A stretch of 64,000 nt of DNA, taken from NCBI GenBank assembly GCA_037957365.1, contig JARHVA010000349.1, positions 4,328,501 to 4,392,500 on the forward strand, given 5' to 3'. The stretch comes from Torreya grandis. Its lineage: Eukaryota; Streptophyta; Pinopsida; Cupressales; Taxaceae. How positions within the stretch are numbered: the first letter of the stretch is position 1; each line of letters begins with the position of its first letter. Of this stretch, positions 33,768-47,374 are shown piece after piece. Under the pieces are notes generated by a model. That model saw only the letters and a program-made list of their open reading frames with translations. It was not told where the DNA came from and made no database searches. The position numbers and the translations under genes are program-made.

Positions 33768-35589
33768 GACTCCACTATATGTATAGTGAAAAATAGTCAA
33801 ATCAAATGGCAAATATTTCATAACAAGATGGGTTAGAGTTATATAAAATCTAAAAAAATATGCTTGAAAATATAAAAGGTTTAACAAGGTCTAACTTGGT
33901 CAAAGGGGTGGAGCTATATCTCCAAAATGTCTATGTTAATATTTAGTAAAAATAATATAATGTCAAATGGCTAACATTAAATACTTCACAAAAACAAGGT
34001 CAAATAAATAAACTAAAAATAAGATGCCAAAATCTAGGTTCAAATATTTTCTAAATAGGTCTAAACTAGGAAATGTATAAGTTTCTAACTCTTTTGGCCA
34101 AATATGGTGTCAGAATCTAGGCTCAAAATAAGGCATGTGTTAGGACTTTTGGCCAAACTTAGCATCAAAATCTAGACTTGAAACAAAGGGATGATATTAA
34201 TCTAATAAACTTGGAACACTTTGGCATAAATAATTCACTTGATTCTAGACATAAACGTGATAAAATTGTTATAAGACACTAAATAAAAGGCACTTTAAGA
34301 TGGACTGATTCTCACAAATGAAGGCATAAACAATATAGTTTTCAAATTTTGGGTAAAAAATTAACCTAAGTTATGCAACCCAAAAGAAAAATATTTGTGT
34401 ATCAGCCCCTATGAGATGAGGCCTAAACATAAATCAATCATTGTTTGGATCTAAAATTATAAAAGTTAATCAAAGACTCAACTTAAGAAAACTTAGGCTT
34501 TATTTAACAACAATCTAGGCAAATTCAAACAACATGACTATAATAAAACAAAGATCCAACAAGGCACATGTGATTTGTTTAAACAATGACAAATTTAGAC
34601 ACAAGATAAAACAAGTCTTTTTAAATAATTTGAGTATCATAATGATGTTATTGATATAAAAAAATGTAACAATGTTTTGTTTCAAAGACTTATAAGGCTC
34701 AAAACATGAATTGATTTGGGTATTATAATGTTACCTATTTCAATCAAGTGATACACACAATATTTTTGACACAAAAATCTTCTAAGTTAAATAAAGGTGT
34801 TAAATAGATGGCATAATGCCTCCTCAAATAATGAAGTAATATGGACAAAAAAACTTGTTTATGATGTGGTATAAACAAACACAAATTTTAGTCTCAAAAC
34901 ACTAAGAAATAAAGGAATAAATGATAAAATATAGCTAAGTATATTGTCCTAGATCCTATCAAGGTGTGGCAAGTGGGGTTGACTAAAACTTATAAGTTAC
35001 AACCATCTATATTGATCCCAAGTATGGATAACACAAGAGAAGCATTACATAAATTGAATTCATACCAGTCAATTTATCATGAAAGGGTTTATTCGTTTGT
35101 ATGATGATTCCATCTATGGATTTCTTAGTGGAATCCCCTAGTTGGCTAGACCTAACTCAGGCCTTTATTATAAAAGGAGAGGTCAGCTACTCAACCCCCT
35201 AGATCTTATAGTATGCATACCCTAATTTGTATACCCTACCATGGAGTGGGGTTGAAACACTACCAGGAGATGAAGACCTAGGTAAATTCTTCCCTAGAGA
35301 ACTCATGAGAGGTAATGACATCCTCTTCATAAGCCAAATTACATGAAAAGAAATTACTAGTGGAAAGATTTTAGGGTTGATTTTAGATCACCTAAGATCA
35401 TATAGATTTTGGGGAAAGCCTAAGAAAATTTATTTCCACACCTTAGACTAAGGCATAATTCCAACAAAAAGTCAATTTTGATCACCTGAGATCTTTATAG
35501 GGGATGGGGGAAAGTATACACATGTTATTCTTTTTGTGAAAATAAATAATCAACAAAAAGTTTAAAATAAATTACAATTAAAGTTTGAT

Positions 35590-35960
35590 TTCAGGCACCA
35601 AATCAAAATGTGATGATGTTGTTTACTTAGCCCCTTAGCTTATGTGTAAAGTCTTGAAAGAATTACACAACATAATTTAAGCAAAAACCATCTATGTTCA
35701 TTTTAATCACAAAATCCAAATGTTCAATATTTAGCCTAAGTTTATTTTTAAACACCAAAAATAAATGTTCAAGACTTAAGCATTCTTTTTAAAAAACCCA
35801 GAATGAAGTTTTTCTAAGACTTATCCATTTTGATTCCTTTTAAACACCAATACCAAATGTTTAAGATCTAACATGTTCATTTTAAGCACCAAATTAAATT
35901 ATGCAAAACTCAGCTAATTATTTTTTAAACACCCAAAATGAAATGTGTATTAGCCTAAAC
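35590..35960. repeat. Degenerate tandem array, about 45-55-bp units
   Basis: Recurring CACCAAA / AAATGTTCAAG / TTTTAA blocks at about 35592, 35704, 35753, 35850, 35883 and 35927. Confidence 0.5.
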
Positions 35961-36099
35961 TTGAGAATTTATATTCAAATCACATCCTAGACCTACAATT
36001 GATAGATAGTATCCTTCTTCTTAGAATCACTTTTGATGATGAAAAAATGAACTTTGGAAAAGTATCTCTTGGGTTTTATTTTTGAAAACATAGTGACTG

Positions 36100-36520
36100 T
36101 GCTTGATCAAAACTGATCGATGTTAGTTTTAAGGAAACTGATGTTGGTCAGTCTCAAAGAGAACTAATTATGATAGTAAATGACTAATACCAGTCAATTA
36201 GGACCAATGTTGATCACTTGTGAACCTGAAGGCAAAACCATAAAAGATGAAAAATGTTAGATTAGTCCAAAAGATGATAAAAACTTCTCTAAACCTACAA
36301 TGCAACAATTAGGTAGAGAATATAAAAGTTGATGAAACCAAGAAATCATGAAAAAGAATATTAAAAATATTCAAAATTCAATATTTATGAACCATGTTTC
36401 ACCCTACATACTAATTGAAAATTATCACATAGAACCAATATCAATTAGGCAAAACCAATGATGGTCATGCAGAATCGATGTTAATTAGGCATGAGCAATG
36501 TTGGTCTTTGTGTAGATCTG
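36100..36520. repeat. Eroded ACCGACGTCGGT-like motifs near GypC
   Basis: Elements such as ACTGATCGATGTTAGT, ACTGATGTTGGTC, GACCAATGTTGATC, ACCAATATCAATT and GAGCAATGTTGGTC follow one another. They fit the palindrome after CpG loss, but each is too degenerate to be certain. Confidence 0.4.
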
Positions 36521-38302
36521 AGTTAAATCAAGAATTAAAAAAATGGTAAAATCAAAGTTAAAATTACAAATTTGAAAGAATTTAAGCATTCATTTGTCAT
36601 TTTTTTCATTAAATTTTCATATCCTTACTACATGGGATGCTTATTGTCCCATCACAAATGCCATTTATGACGTTAGGAATTTGATGATAGAGGGGAGGTT
36701 ATATCAAGTGTTATTTTTCATTAAAATAATGAAATTAAAAACACACTAACAAATCATAACACCTCCATACCTAGATCATAGGGGAAGCTTGGTGAATAAA
36801 ACTAATTGGCAAAGCACAACTAAAATTCATGAAAAACAACCTTTCTTACCTTCATTGAATGCTCTAAAAGATCTCTTAATTGGCTTGCTCAACTTGTGCT
36901 CAAGAAGTATTTAGAAAATGGAGTTATGTGTCTCCTTCTCCTCTTGGCACCATTTTTTGGCTCATGCTTACTTGATGTAGCTTAATGGATTGATTGCCTA
37001 GCTTGTGATTCATAATTTTGGCATTATAAATCTATAGATTTCGATCTTGTCATAAAAACAACATTATAACATTACTATGTCCAATCTCTCCAAATGAAGA
37101 GACAAATGCTTGTATTTAAAGGTTTGGCAACTAACCCCACCCTAGCGAGTTAGAGGGTAGTTAGAGCTTAGAATGGGTCCAAACATAACCTTTGCGAGTT
37201 AATTAAACCTAGTAGAGTTAAAATGTATCAAATGGTCATGATTAGCAATGAGTAGGAATGGGTGGGATATTTTAGGATATTTGACAGCTAACAAAAAGGT
37301 AATTATGAATTCCTAAGATATTCTTTAATTTTTTAATTTCCTTTTTGATAATTCATTTAATTTCTCATGGATGATTCAATTAAGTATTTGATTAGGTTTT
37401 GCATGTTAATTAATTATGTTTAGGTATTTTAGCATTTTTTCAAGATTTGAATTAATTGATGTGAGTATTTACCCTATTTAATTGGTTTATAAGATAAATA
37501 ACATGTTATGAAGCCAACATTTAAGATGTTTAGTGATTCTTAGGTTCGATTTTCAAAGTTTGGTAATAATTAGTATAAAGTCCAATATGAAGCTTTTGGT
37601 GGCCAATATTAGATTTCTATAGTATTCACCCTTCCTAGCATGCACAATGCTTCATTGTAGGGTTGCTCATGCCATTCTAAAGAGCACTTTTTATGAATAT
37701 TTTACAAACCCTTGAGAAGTGCTTGAAGATATGATTAGAGCCAAGGTAGTCGAAAGGGAAGATATCAAGATTAACCCATTTATGGAGGAAAAAATTACAT
37801 CTATGGCTTCCTAGATCCAAAGATTACCACTAGCTCATCACATGATGCTCAAAATGAACTATCATGTATCGAATATGAAGTAGAGGGCCATAATAAGACT
37901 AACTACCCATGAAAGAATGTGCACACTTTGATTCTAAGCTATGAAGTTTATTGAGAGGTACATGACATCCATAACTTCCCTTTATTGTAATATGTCAACC
38001 AAGTCATCACAACCATATATTGTCAGTTGTGTGATGCATATACCCATATTACTACTTATTGTTAGGTGATTGATGAAATGCATGAGAACATGGAAAGAGG
38101 TACATGATAAGCCACCATAGTAGTTGGAAGGTAGGATAACCATGGAAATGAAAGATATGACCAAAAAAACATAAGCTTTAGGATGTAATGAGGTGCTAAA
38201 GAGTGAGGTGGAGGATGTGGTGGTGGAAGGTTCCCATTGTGCTCATGTTATAAGTGTGTCTCCATAGAGTATTGTTAATGTGACTTCTATATGCATCTGA
38301 TA

Positions 38303-38341
38303 TGTGGGTATTGTTGAGGGTCCCATAAGGTCGAAGAATGC
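38303..38341 (+). pseudogene. GypC gag zinc knuckle remnant
   Basis: CGYC, a stop, GSHKVEEC: spacing C-x2-C-x3-H-x4-C, a variant known from plant Ty3/gypsy gags. The surrounding frame has further stops. Confidence 0.5.
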
Positions 38342-38923
38342 CATAAATTATACAAAAATTTGACCCAAGGTAGGCTTAGAATGGACAAGGGTGCATGAAT
38401 GATCAGGTGTAAGACAAAAATGGAAAAATGGACCCTAAAGTCATAACTGACCCACACATAGACAATCAAGGTGTAGGAAACAACTCCTTTTAGATTCACC
38501 ACTTAATTTCTAGTTGTACCAATACCTAAGCTATGCTTAGAATATGGGTATAAGGGTCACACTGAGCATGTAACATGACCTGAACCCAAAGATACACCTT
38601 ACCCAGATCTAACATGCCAAAAATATGTATTATAATAATCCATGAGTGTAATCTAAAACCTACAAAGGGAGATCTAATTAACACAATACCTAGAAGTGTA
38701 AGCTATCACCTCTTATAAGAAGTAAGATAGCTTGGAAATTGAGATAAAATAATTAACTAAGATCATGTGCCTCCTATAAGGAGAAGGAATGTTTCTCCTA
38801 TTGAAGAACTTGCTCCTAGAGCATGTGGGTCAAAATCAAGATGCGGTCACCACACCATCTATGGAGTCAGTACAATAAGTTTGGCATACACAAAATGTTG
38901 AATACAAAAAATAACTCCTCATG

Positions 38924-39400
38924 GATTATGCTATTTATGGATGGTTTATTTGTGATGTCCTTATAGACACAACCACTGAGGTCAACATCTTGACCAAGAA
39001 TGCATGGGAAAAAATGGGTAGGCCTACCTTGAGGCTTGCCCCCCGTGTACTATTCATGGCCAATAAGATCTGAGTGTATCTTATAAAAATTCTAAAGAGT
39101 GTAGTTTTAAATATCATGGGCACCAAATATTGCATTAATTTTGAAGTGATCAAGTTAGTAGAATAGGACAACTACTTGGTGCTTCTAGGAGGGCCATGGT
39201 GTTATGTAAATATGTAGCTATGTTTTTTAAAATGCACTATATGAAATTTGAGAATGGAAAAGAGAGGGTAGTTATACCCCTCTCAAATGATAAAGGATCC
39301 CCCTATATTGAGATCATGGATATCAAGGATGAGATCAACCACATAGATAACATCATGGCTTTAGGTGTTGAGACTCTAGACCCAAATGATCAAGGAATGC
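38924..39400 (+). pseudogene. GypC aspartic protease remnant
   Basis: The frame from 38924 reads VLIDTTTEVNILTKNAW, where the active-site DTG/DSG has become DTT, followed by GRPTLRLAPRVL and GTKYCINFEV. This has the protease fold order of plant gypsy elements. A frameshift near 39200 moves the downstream frame (39196-39408, KFENGKERVVIPL). Confidence 0.65.
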
Positions 39401-39599
39401 TCTCTTGAGAAGATAGAAAATCAGCCTCAAATACTACTGATGCTACCTACGACTGATGGGTCAAGGAAGCATATGAGACCATTAGTAAAAGGTGTTTATT
39501 GGTGCATAAGAAGGAACCAAAACCAATAAAGATAGGCTCGGTATAGATTGATCACACTTCTAAAAGGTGGGCCCCTTACACCAGAAAGTAGGGAAAGAG

Positions 39600-39840
39600 A
39601 GTGTTTCACCTGAGAAAGATAAAACTTGTAGTTATTCCAATATATGAGGGGAGTAATCCTATGGAAGACTATGTCCATGACCTCAAGTTATGCATCCCAA
39701 AATAAGTGAATAGAATGGGTGCACTAGTGTATACATTAAAGAACATTTCCACTCATTGGTGGGTAGCACATAGGTCTACATTGGAAACTTAACAAGATGT
39801 AAAGGCAACCATTTTCACTAGATTCAAAATGAGTAATAAG
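39600..39840 (+). pseudogene. GypC gag-like segment between protease and RT
   Basis: The frame reads LVVIPIYEGSNPMEDYVHDL, then VYTLKNISTHWWVAHRSTLE and ATIFTRFK, with stops at Trp positions. It resembles a capsid domain (the T-h-W-W segment in particular). A capsid between protease and RT would be out of order, so it may be a rearrangement or a spurious likeness. Confidence 0.3.
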
Positions 39841-40439
39841 GACTTGTATATATCATCCTACTCTAGTGACTTTGACCCTATAACCCATGTGTGACTTTGA
39901 AAAACAACATGGACTATCCATGGTGAAAATTCCCTAAGGAACCTATGGGTACAGACTTTTTATAGGACCTTAAAGACTTGGCCATGAACATGATACATTT
40001 TCAATGAGACACACCAGGAGATAGCCAACTAGGATGCACTTAAGGAATAGTTTGTTCACACCTCATTTTATTTTTAGAACCTTGAATTGATTGAGCCACT
40101 ATAGATAGTTTAAAGGTTAGTGTTTGAGGACACTATAATATTGGATGAGCCCCTAAAAGACATGTTTGATGAAAAAGGGTCAACACTCCAAACCTTATTT
40201 GAAGAGAAAACCCTCAATAATGACTCTATTGATGAAGGTGATGACACACAGAAGACACTCAACTAGGACAATTTGATAGGCAAAAATAAGTTAGTGTAAC
40301 AATTTGAGGATAATGCCCTAGAAGAAGAAGACCCTATCAACCTATGGATAGAAACAATTGAGGGTAATAAGAAAGTCAAAGATTCACGCTAGGAGACAAA
40401 TGAACCCTATCACATGTTATTAAAAAATAAAAAGGTAGA

Positions 40440-41300
40440 TATTAACTTAGAAAGGGAACCAAATATTTCTATTTTGGGCACCTATTGGACGAACATGGAG
40501 TTGGTGCATATTATTGATCTCCTAAAGGAATTTAAACACTTATTCCCTTGAAACTATAGAGATATGAAAGGCACACACCCATCCCTTAGAAAGATGAGCA
40601 TCAAGCTAGTCAATGATGTAAGAATCATCAAGAAGTGACCTTATAGGATGAACCCCAATCTACATGCTAAGGAAAAAATGGAGATTGATGATATGCTAGC
40701 TATAGGCATCATCTACCCTATGTAGGAATCTGAATGGGTTATCCCCATGGTCATCAACATCAATAAGGATGAGCATATCATATTTTGTGTCAAATATATA
40801 TTGTTGAATGTTACTTGTGTAACTAACCCCTTTCTAACTCTATTCACTGATGAAGTATTAGATGGCATCATAGGTTACAAGATATACACCTGTATTGATG
40901 GGTTCTTAGGATACCATCAAGTATATATTAAGAAGGAAGACAAGACCAAAACTACCTTTATGACAAAATAGGGTTGTTTTGAATACAATGTGATGCCCTT
41001 TGGATTGAAGAATGTGTCAGTCATGTTCTCCCAAGTTGTGATCACCACATTTAAGGACTTTATTCACAAATTCCTCCAAGTATACTTAGATGATTAGACT
41101 GTGTATGCATTAGTGAAGGATAACTATGATAACTTATGCTTGATGTTTGAAAGGTGCAAATAGTTGAAAATTTCATTGAACCTTAAGAAGTGTGTTTTCT
41201 CAACACCATTTAGCACTTTTCTCAAACACATCATTTGTAAGGATGGACTTCTCATTAATCTAGTAAATATTTCAATCATCCTTCAGCTCCATGTCCCATC
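40440..41300 (+). pseudogene. GypC reverse transcriptase remnant
   Basis: Frame with RT motifs in order: KMSIKLVNDVRIIKK, YRMNPNLHAKEKMEIDDML, CIDGFLGYHQVYIKKEDKTK, FEYNVMPFGLKN and VYLDD (about 41080-41094) directly before a stop. Several internal stops, many at Trp or Gln positions. Typical of Ty3/gypsy RT. Confidence 0.8.
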
Positions 41301-41429
41301 AATGTAGAAAGATGTTTATGCCTTTCTTGGACATTGTAGGTACTAAAAGAAGATCATAAAGAACTATGACAAGATTATAGGACTGCCAAAATAGCTCTTG
41401 TGAAATCATGGCCCATTTTATTAGGGTGT

Positions 41430-41790
41430 GGCGTAGAAAGATGCAATTGAGACCCTAAAGCTCAAACTAGCAATTATACCAATATTACAATTTCTTGACT
41501 AGATGAATCCCTTCCATGTCCATGTTGATGTATCTAGTACTATGATTAATGCCATTCTAGTGCAACTAGGTGAAGGCAAAATGGATCATCTCATTTATTT
41601 TGTAAGCAACAAACTAACCAAGGTAGAGCAAAAATACACCACAACTAAGCATGAGGTGATTTCCATGGTTTACACCCTATGGAAGTTTAGGAAATACTTA
41701 TTGGCCACCCAATTCATCTTCTTCATTGATCATGAGGTGATTAAGTACCTAGTGAATAAGCTCATTCTCTATAGGTGCATTTGTCAATAG
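41430..41790 (+). pseudogene. GypC RNase H remnant
   Basis: Open from 41503: HVHVDVSSTMINAILVQ, LIYFVSNKLTKVEQKYTTTK, HEVISMVYTLWKFRKYLL and FIDHEVIKYL. This is the order seen in Ty3/gypsy RNase H (D-S-S, Y-T-E-like, D-H). The T-x-K-H-E Glu is present. Confidence 0.8.
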
Positions 41791-42019
41791 ATTATTTTAT
41801 TTCAAGAGTTCTAGTTCTTTATTATAGTAAAACTTGGAAAACAAAACTCAAGCCCAAACCATCTATCTCATATCAACTCTGGTGATGTGGTAGCACATAT
41901 TGAAGATGATATGCCTATTGCATAACTTTATAGAGTCTAATTCATCCTTGAAGACTTAGAAGAAATTGCCAAATTTCTAACCTTTTAATTTGTACCCCAA
42001 ACCATGATAACTAAGGAGA

Positions 42020-42425
42020 AGCAGTTCACGAATCACACCACCCCTTTTCAACTCATTGAGAGGGAACTTTACAAATTGAGCCATGATGAATTCATGCACT
42101 GATGTATCCTAAAGCACAAATGGAACTCAATTTTATAAGAGGTGCATGATGGGATTGCTAGAGGCCACTATGCTAGAGACATAATGGTGCATAAAGTACT
42201 AAAATTAGGCTTATGGTGATTAAATCTATTCTAAGATGAAAAATATTGTGCCAAATCATGTGACATATGTTAGTGTCTAGGAAAACCAAACCACTGGGAT
42301 GAGATGCCTTTCATCCCCATCCTTTCCTAGGCACCATTTAAAAAATGGGCGATTGACTTTGTTGGGACTATTACTCCCACTGTGAGGCGTACTGGTACAC
42401 GATACATTCTAGCCACCACAAATTA
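42020..42425 (+). pseudogene. GypC integrase, 5' part only
   Basis: Zinc region H-x-GIARGHYARD...CAKSCDIC, then KWAIDFVGTITPTVRRTGTR with the first catalytic Asp. The frame ends at NYVT where the LARD LTR begins (42426). The second Asp and the Glu are not in the window on this side. Confidence 0.75.
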
Positions 42426-45400
42426 TGTCACATCTCAATTTCACCCTACACTAAATAAACCTTTAATCATTGATTAGTATTGTCATATTTGATTACCATT
42501 TCTTTTATTTGAGAATTTTGACATATGATGGTATGAGATAATAGTATTTTTGTTTAGTATACATTATGTAACATTTATATTTTTATTATTATATACATTC
42601 AGGATGTAGAATTTTTAGTTTTGCATCATTGGTTTATGATGACTTAGACTAACCACCTATTTTTTATGAGGTGGATGTAGGATAGGTCCTACACTCAAAG
42701 AGTGATGAGGGAGAGCATCATCAGAGAGGGTTGGCTAGATGGAGTGATTGATAGAAATATCAATGGGAAATGATGGTAACCCTACACACACAATAGATGC
42801 TAAATGATATTTGTGTAAAAATACTTTGCATGTTGCTTATGATTATATTTTGTATGTGTGGAATTAATTTTAGTGTGCATTGAATTTATTTAGCCTAATT
42901 GGTTTGATTTTTGAATTTTAAGTTTGGAAAATAAATATTAAGTGCTAATAGAAATAATTATTTTACAAATAAAATGTAATTAATGATTTATTTTATCATT
43001 TAGTATTATGGATAAGATAATTTTTCAATAAAAGATAATTAATAACTTAATAGTGATTAGTTAAATATATTATTATTTTAGTAACGATTAATTTACATGA
43101 AATTAGAATTATCTAAATATATTAAATTAGAGAAAATACAATCTTGAAATTCATGCAAAAATTACATTTAAAATTTGATAATATATTTTGGTAAACTTAA
43201 CCATAAGTTAAGTTAATAAACTAGGACTTAGAATTTAAATAAACAAATTGAAAATGTTTTAAATATTAAATTAAGATATAGATTATTAAGTCAACTAAAG
43301 TGAATTAAGAGAACATAAAGATTAGATAGACATGTAGGGGAAAACTAAAATATAAAGTTTAATGCATAAAAGGGGGAAAAAAATAGAATAGAAATAAGTC
43401 TTATAATTAAAGGAGAGACAGTGGGAGAAAAATGGGGACACATGCACAAAATGAGAATTTTGATAAGGAAAATTTGAGAAGAGAAAGGTAGAAATATTCA
43501 ACAGGTTTCGAGGTATGTTTGTAATTTTTTTTTATATGATTATTTTATGAGTTTGTATATTTTAGACAAGTTTTTTCCCATTTTAAGTATATTTTTTTAA
43601 TCCATAAAGATAGTGTAGATTTTGAATTGAACTAATGTTTGATATTGTTAGTCTTTGGCCAGCATAGTTGTTTATATTACCTTATGTCTTATTTTAATTG
43701 GTAGAATGTATATACACCCAATCATATTTATTATGCAACAAGGTATATTTATTATTATTGATCCATATAGGATAATGAAATCACTGTGTATATTAGCTGA
43801 GCAGATATTAAAATCACCAAGTCAATTATCAAGTTGCTTATTGAAATTGGGACACTAATGAAATTATTGAATAAATAGTAAATAGAATGCTAAGCTACTA
43901 ATTTGAGATGCCAAAATAAACTTGTGAGTACCTTTTTATCCCTAAGAAATAACATTATTTAGCTTGTGTGATAATAATTAATCCTATGTTGGACTATAAT
44001 ATCAATTATGTAGTGCCAAGTCTGTTATTCAGTGCCAAATCATTATATTGAAAAGTCAATGTCTTATTTTTAAGTATGATGAATTTTATAAATTTATGAA
44101 GTGCCAAGTCTTATCATTGAAACATTTAGTTTTAGTTGATATTTTTGGGTATAAATATAAATTTTATAAGTGTCAATTAGTTAATTTTACTGAGTCAAGC
44201 AATTGAAATTATTGAGTATATATAAATCTAAATATTTATAATTTAATATAATAATCTAAATAGTTATCTTCATATTCTTCCAATAGCAATATGTTTGGTT
44301 TGTATCATGCCACTTATTCAAATAATGGAAGAAGCAATTTTAGCACTAAAAAATTGTCTCAATTAATGCCTTCTTATGCTTTGCTACTTCAAAATTACCA
44401 TTTTTTCAAACATAGGATCATTCTCCTTTCATGGCCATCACAGGGGTTAGTAGTAATAGATATACTAATAATAATCATCTTGATATTATGTTTGTGGGTT
44501 AGATGAGGATGATAGTCCCTTGAAAAGCATCCAAAAAGGGCAAAATCCTTTATTATGGGTAACATGTTGAAGAAAAAACTACAACATGATCGATAAAAAC
44601 CCTAACTACTGGCCAATGTAAATGGCATTATACACTACCAAACTTCTCTATACCACCCCTTCCCCAAACCTCTAATATTTATAACTACATTGTTTAAAAT
44701 GGATTATGCCATTTTGTCTCTTTGTGAGATGAATCTACTAAACCCTGACCACTATGGAAGCCTATGGCTTTAAAGGCTGAATATATATATTTGTTACAAA
44801 CGTCACTAGTTTTTTAGTGAATGAAATCCTAGTACATAAGAATAGCTAAGTTGAGTGTAAAAACAATTAAATTAAAATGCCTAACCATATTTTGATTAGT
44901 GATAGGTTAGTCACTATTCCTATAGACTTAAAACACCAATTGGAATGTTAGATATTTGGAAGTGATCAATATATATTTTTGAAGCATTAAAAATATGATT
45001 TAAATACTGAGCAATGGAATGCGATGTATAACTTTGGAATGTCATGCAAACTCTAAGCATGTAAATTGAAAGGGTTAGTCTAAATAAAGGTGAATTTATT
45101 AATAACAAAAAGATTTTTACATCATCAATTCTATTTATGTGAATGTTGAGTTTGAAATTTAAAGCTGAAATTAAATTTGTCAAAAATAGTGATTTATTAA
45201 AATATAAAATATTAGGAATTGAAATGTTGTAAATTTTTGGGAGAAAATAAATTATTATAGGAAATTATTTTGCCTCTTTAAATGCAAGATTAAATGTTTA
45301 TTGGAAATTTATTTCCTCGGATTTTTGGTTAGTAAGATGCATTATTTTAAAAAAATGAACATGATTATCATGGGATCTGTATGAGGATCTAGAATAATTG

Positions 45401-47360
45401 TTTATAGTAAATAAGTATTTAAGCACTTTGAAACAACTAAGTATTTGATGGATTCAAATAGAAGTATATCTAAATGTGAGATTATGATTAAATAACTTGT
45501 TGAGTATTTTGACCTTCTATTTTATAATAAATGAATTAATGGGCTTTACTAAATCCATGTTTTGATGTGAATAATTATCCTTGTAAACCAATTATGACTA
45601 TACTTAAAGCTATTTAGGTTTTGAAATGTCACTATGATTTGGATAAACTATTTTTGAGATTAACTCTTCTATTATTATATGATTATACATCTGTTTGTGT
45701 AATATTATATCTTGAATTGATATAATCACATGACCTAAACCTTTTGCTTTTCTTAGAATGTTAGTAGAGATAAATAGTATGTCTATAGTACCTTAGTGTC
45801 AATCAAACATGACATCATTTATTAGCATCACGCAATGATGGGAACTTGGGTGTAATATGTTTTGTGTAAATATTTTATATGCAAAGTTAATAGACTTTTG
45901 TAGAACTAGCACATCATGATGTGTGCCTTGATATCTATTTTCATCTAATTATTATTGTGTAGTATAGTCATGTAATAGATTTATTACTATGTTTTGTGTT
46001 TTCATGTTTGGGTATGGAAATCATGCATAAAGATCGATGATAGTATGGGATGTCATAGAGTTCTACATTACAAAAATCACCCAGATGATACATATTATAT
46101 TTGACCCACATATATGTATTGGTTGTTACTTGAATAATATGTGTTGTAGCATTTGGTGGGATATCATTTAAGTATGCATACAATCTTGATAGAGAAAATG
46201 AATGTTGAGAAATAAATATATGCATTGTATGACTCATTTTTTATAGCTTTGCTTGCTTGAATATAATTGTATGATTCTATGTTTATAAGAATGCTTTGTA
46301 TGATTATTTATGGATAAACTAGTAGGCTTGCCTAAGAACACTAGACTAAGATATTTTTAGGTGTAGTTACTTAGATATTATTGAAATATTTTATAGTTTG
46401 ATATGTGTTTTGCTGGGTGGTATAAACAATGGTCATTGTTTCCAATTTGGGATTGATTTTAAGGTAAAACCCATTCATGCATAAGATGATTTTGTGTATA
46501 TCTTGTTTTCTCCTTGTTTAGCTTGTGATGTGATATTATTTCTATGAGAATGTAATCTAGATGAGTCTTTGATTTACATACTATGACATATATATTGATG
46601 ATACTAATAGGTAGTGAGATGGATTCCACTAGCCTAGATAGTACCACCAATAGATAATCTGATCAAGTGGTGTGTTATGAATTTGACCAATCTAAATAAT
46701 CATATATTATTTGAAAACTTGGGCCTAAGTAATTTTATATACATTGTAATTCATATGATTAATTTTCATGGTGTGTGATATCATGTTAGATTGGATTTTT
46801 TTATGGTACATTGCATGTTTTTATAAATCTTACAACATATAAGGTACTAGCACATCTCACTAGATTTATCACAGCATTATATCTACCTATAAATGAAGAG
46901 AGGGAAATTTCCTAATAGGAGATTGTGTAGGGGATCATTGGTCCATGGTTGGTGTGGTAAAGTTATTGGATGATCCTCCCCTCCTCCACTATAGTAATAC
47001 TTGGAGACAACACTTATGATTATCAATGATACATGATTCTGTTCGACTCGAGCTTTGGAGAGATTGGTATATATCATTATAGTAGGCCATATGCCTGAAG
47101 TAATATAATTATATTATGTACTTGTATATTTGATTATCAGATGTTATATTATTAGACTAGGTGTAGCTATGTCCTATTGTATTTGGATTTTTGTGGAGTT
47201 ATATAAGATTTATGTTGTATGTAGTATTTGTATTAAAAGTACTATTGTTCTTAGTTATGGTTTTGATTTTTTTTTTTTTAAATTTTATGGAATGAATATT
47301 AATTGTTTAATAATTAAAAATCTACTACATTTTCTAAGTACAACCTGAGGGGTTATTACA
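42426..47360 (+). repeat. LARD 5' LTR (4935 bp)
   Basis: From TGTCACATCTC to TTATTACA. It aligns with 49361-53117 over its first about 3.6 kb. Low-complexity AT-rich sequence; none of its short frames is conserved between the two LTRs. Confidence 0.82.
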
Positions 47361-47362
47361 TG

Positions 47363-47374
47363 TGGTATCAGAGC
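47363..47374 (+). other. LARD primer-binding site (tRNA-iMet type)
   Basis: TGGTATCAGAGC two bases after the LTR end. Confidence 0.88.

Larger units (their letters stand above)
33768..36940. other. Decayed repetitive sequence
   Basis: No gene seen. Three diverged copies of CAAAATCTAG / TTTTGGCCAAA-type units lie at about 34022, 34095 and 34147. A second degenerate tandem array, with units of about 45-55 bp around AAACACCAAAAATAAATG, spans about 35590-35960. Eroded palindromes lie at 36100-36520. It may be the LTR of GypC, but no partner LTR is in the window. Confidence 0.4.
36944..42425 (+). mobile_element. GypC: decayed Ty3/gypsy relic, interrupted by the LARD
   Basis: A plus-strand relic with zinc knuckle, protease, RT, RNase H and the first part of integrase in canonical order. 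TTGGCACCATTTTTTGG at 36944 may be an eroded non-iMet primer site (TGGCGCC type). The 5' LTR edge is not defined. The 3' remainder (rest of integrase, 3' LTR) is displaced beyond the LARD and out of the window. Many stops and at least one frameshift make it much older than GypA, GypB or the copia elements. Confidence 0.7.
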
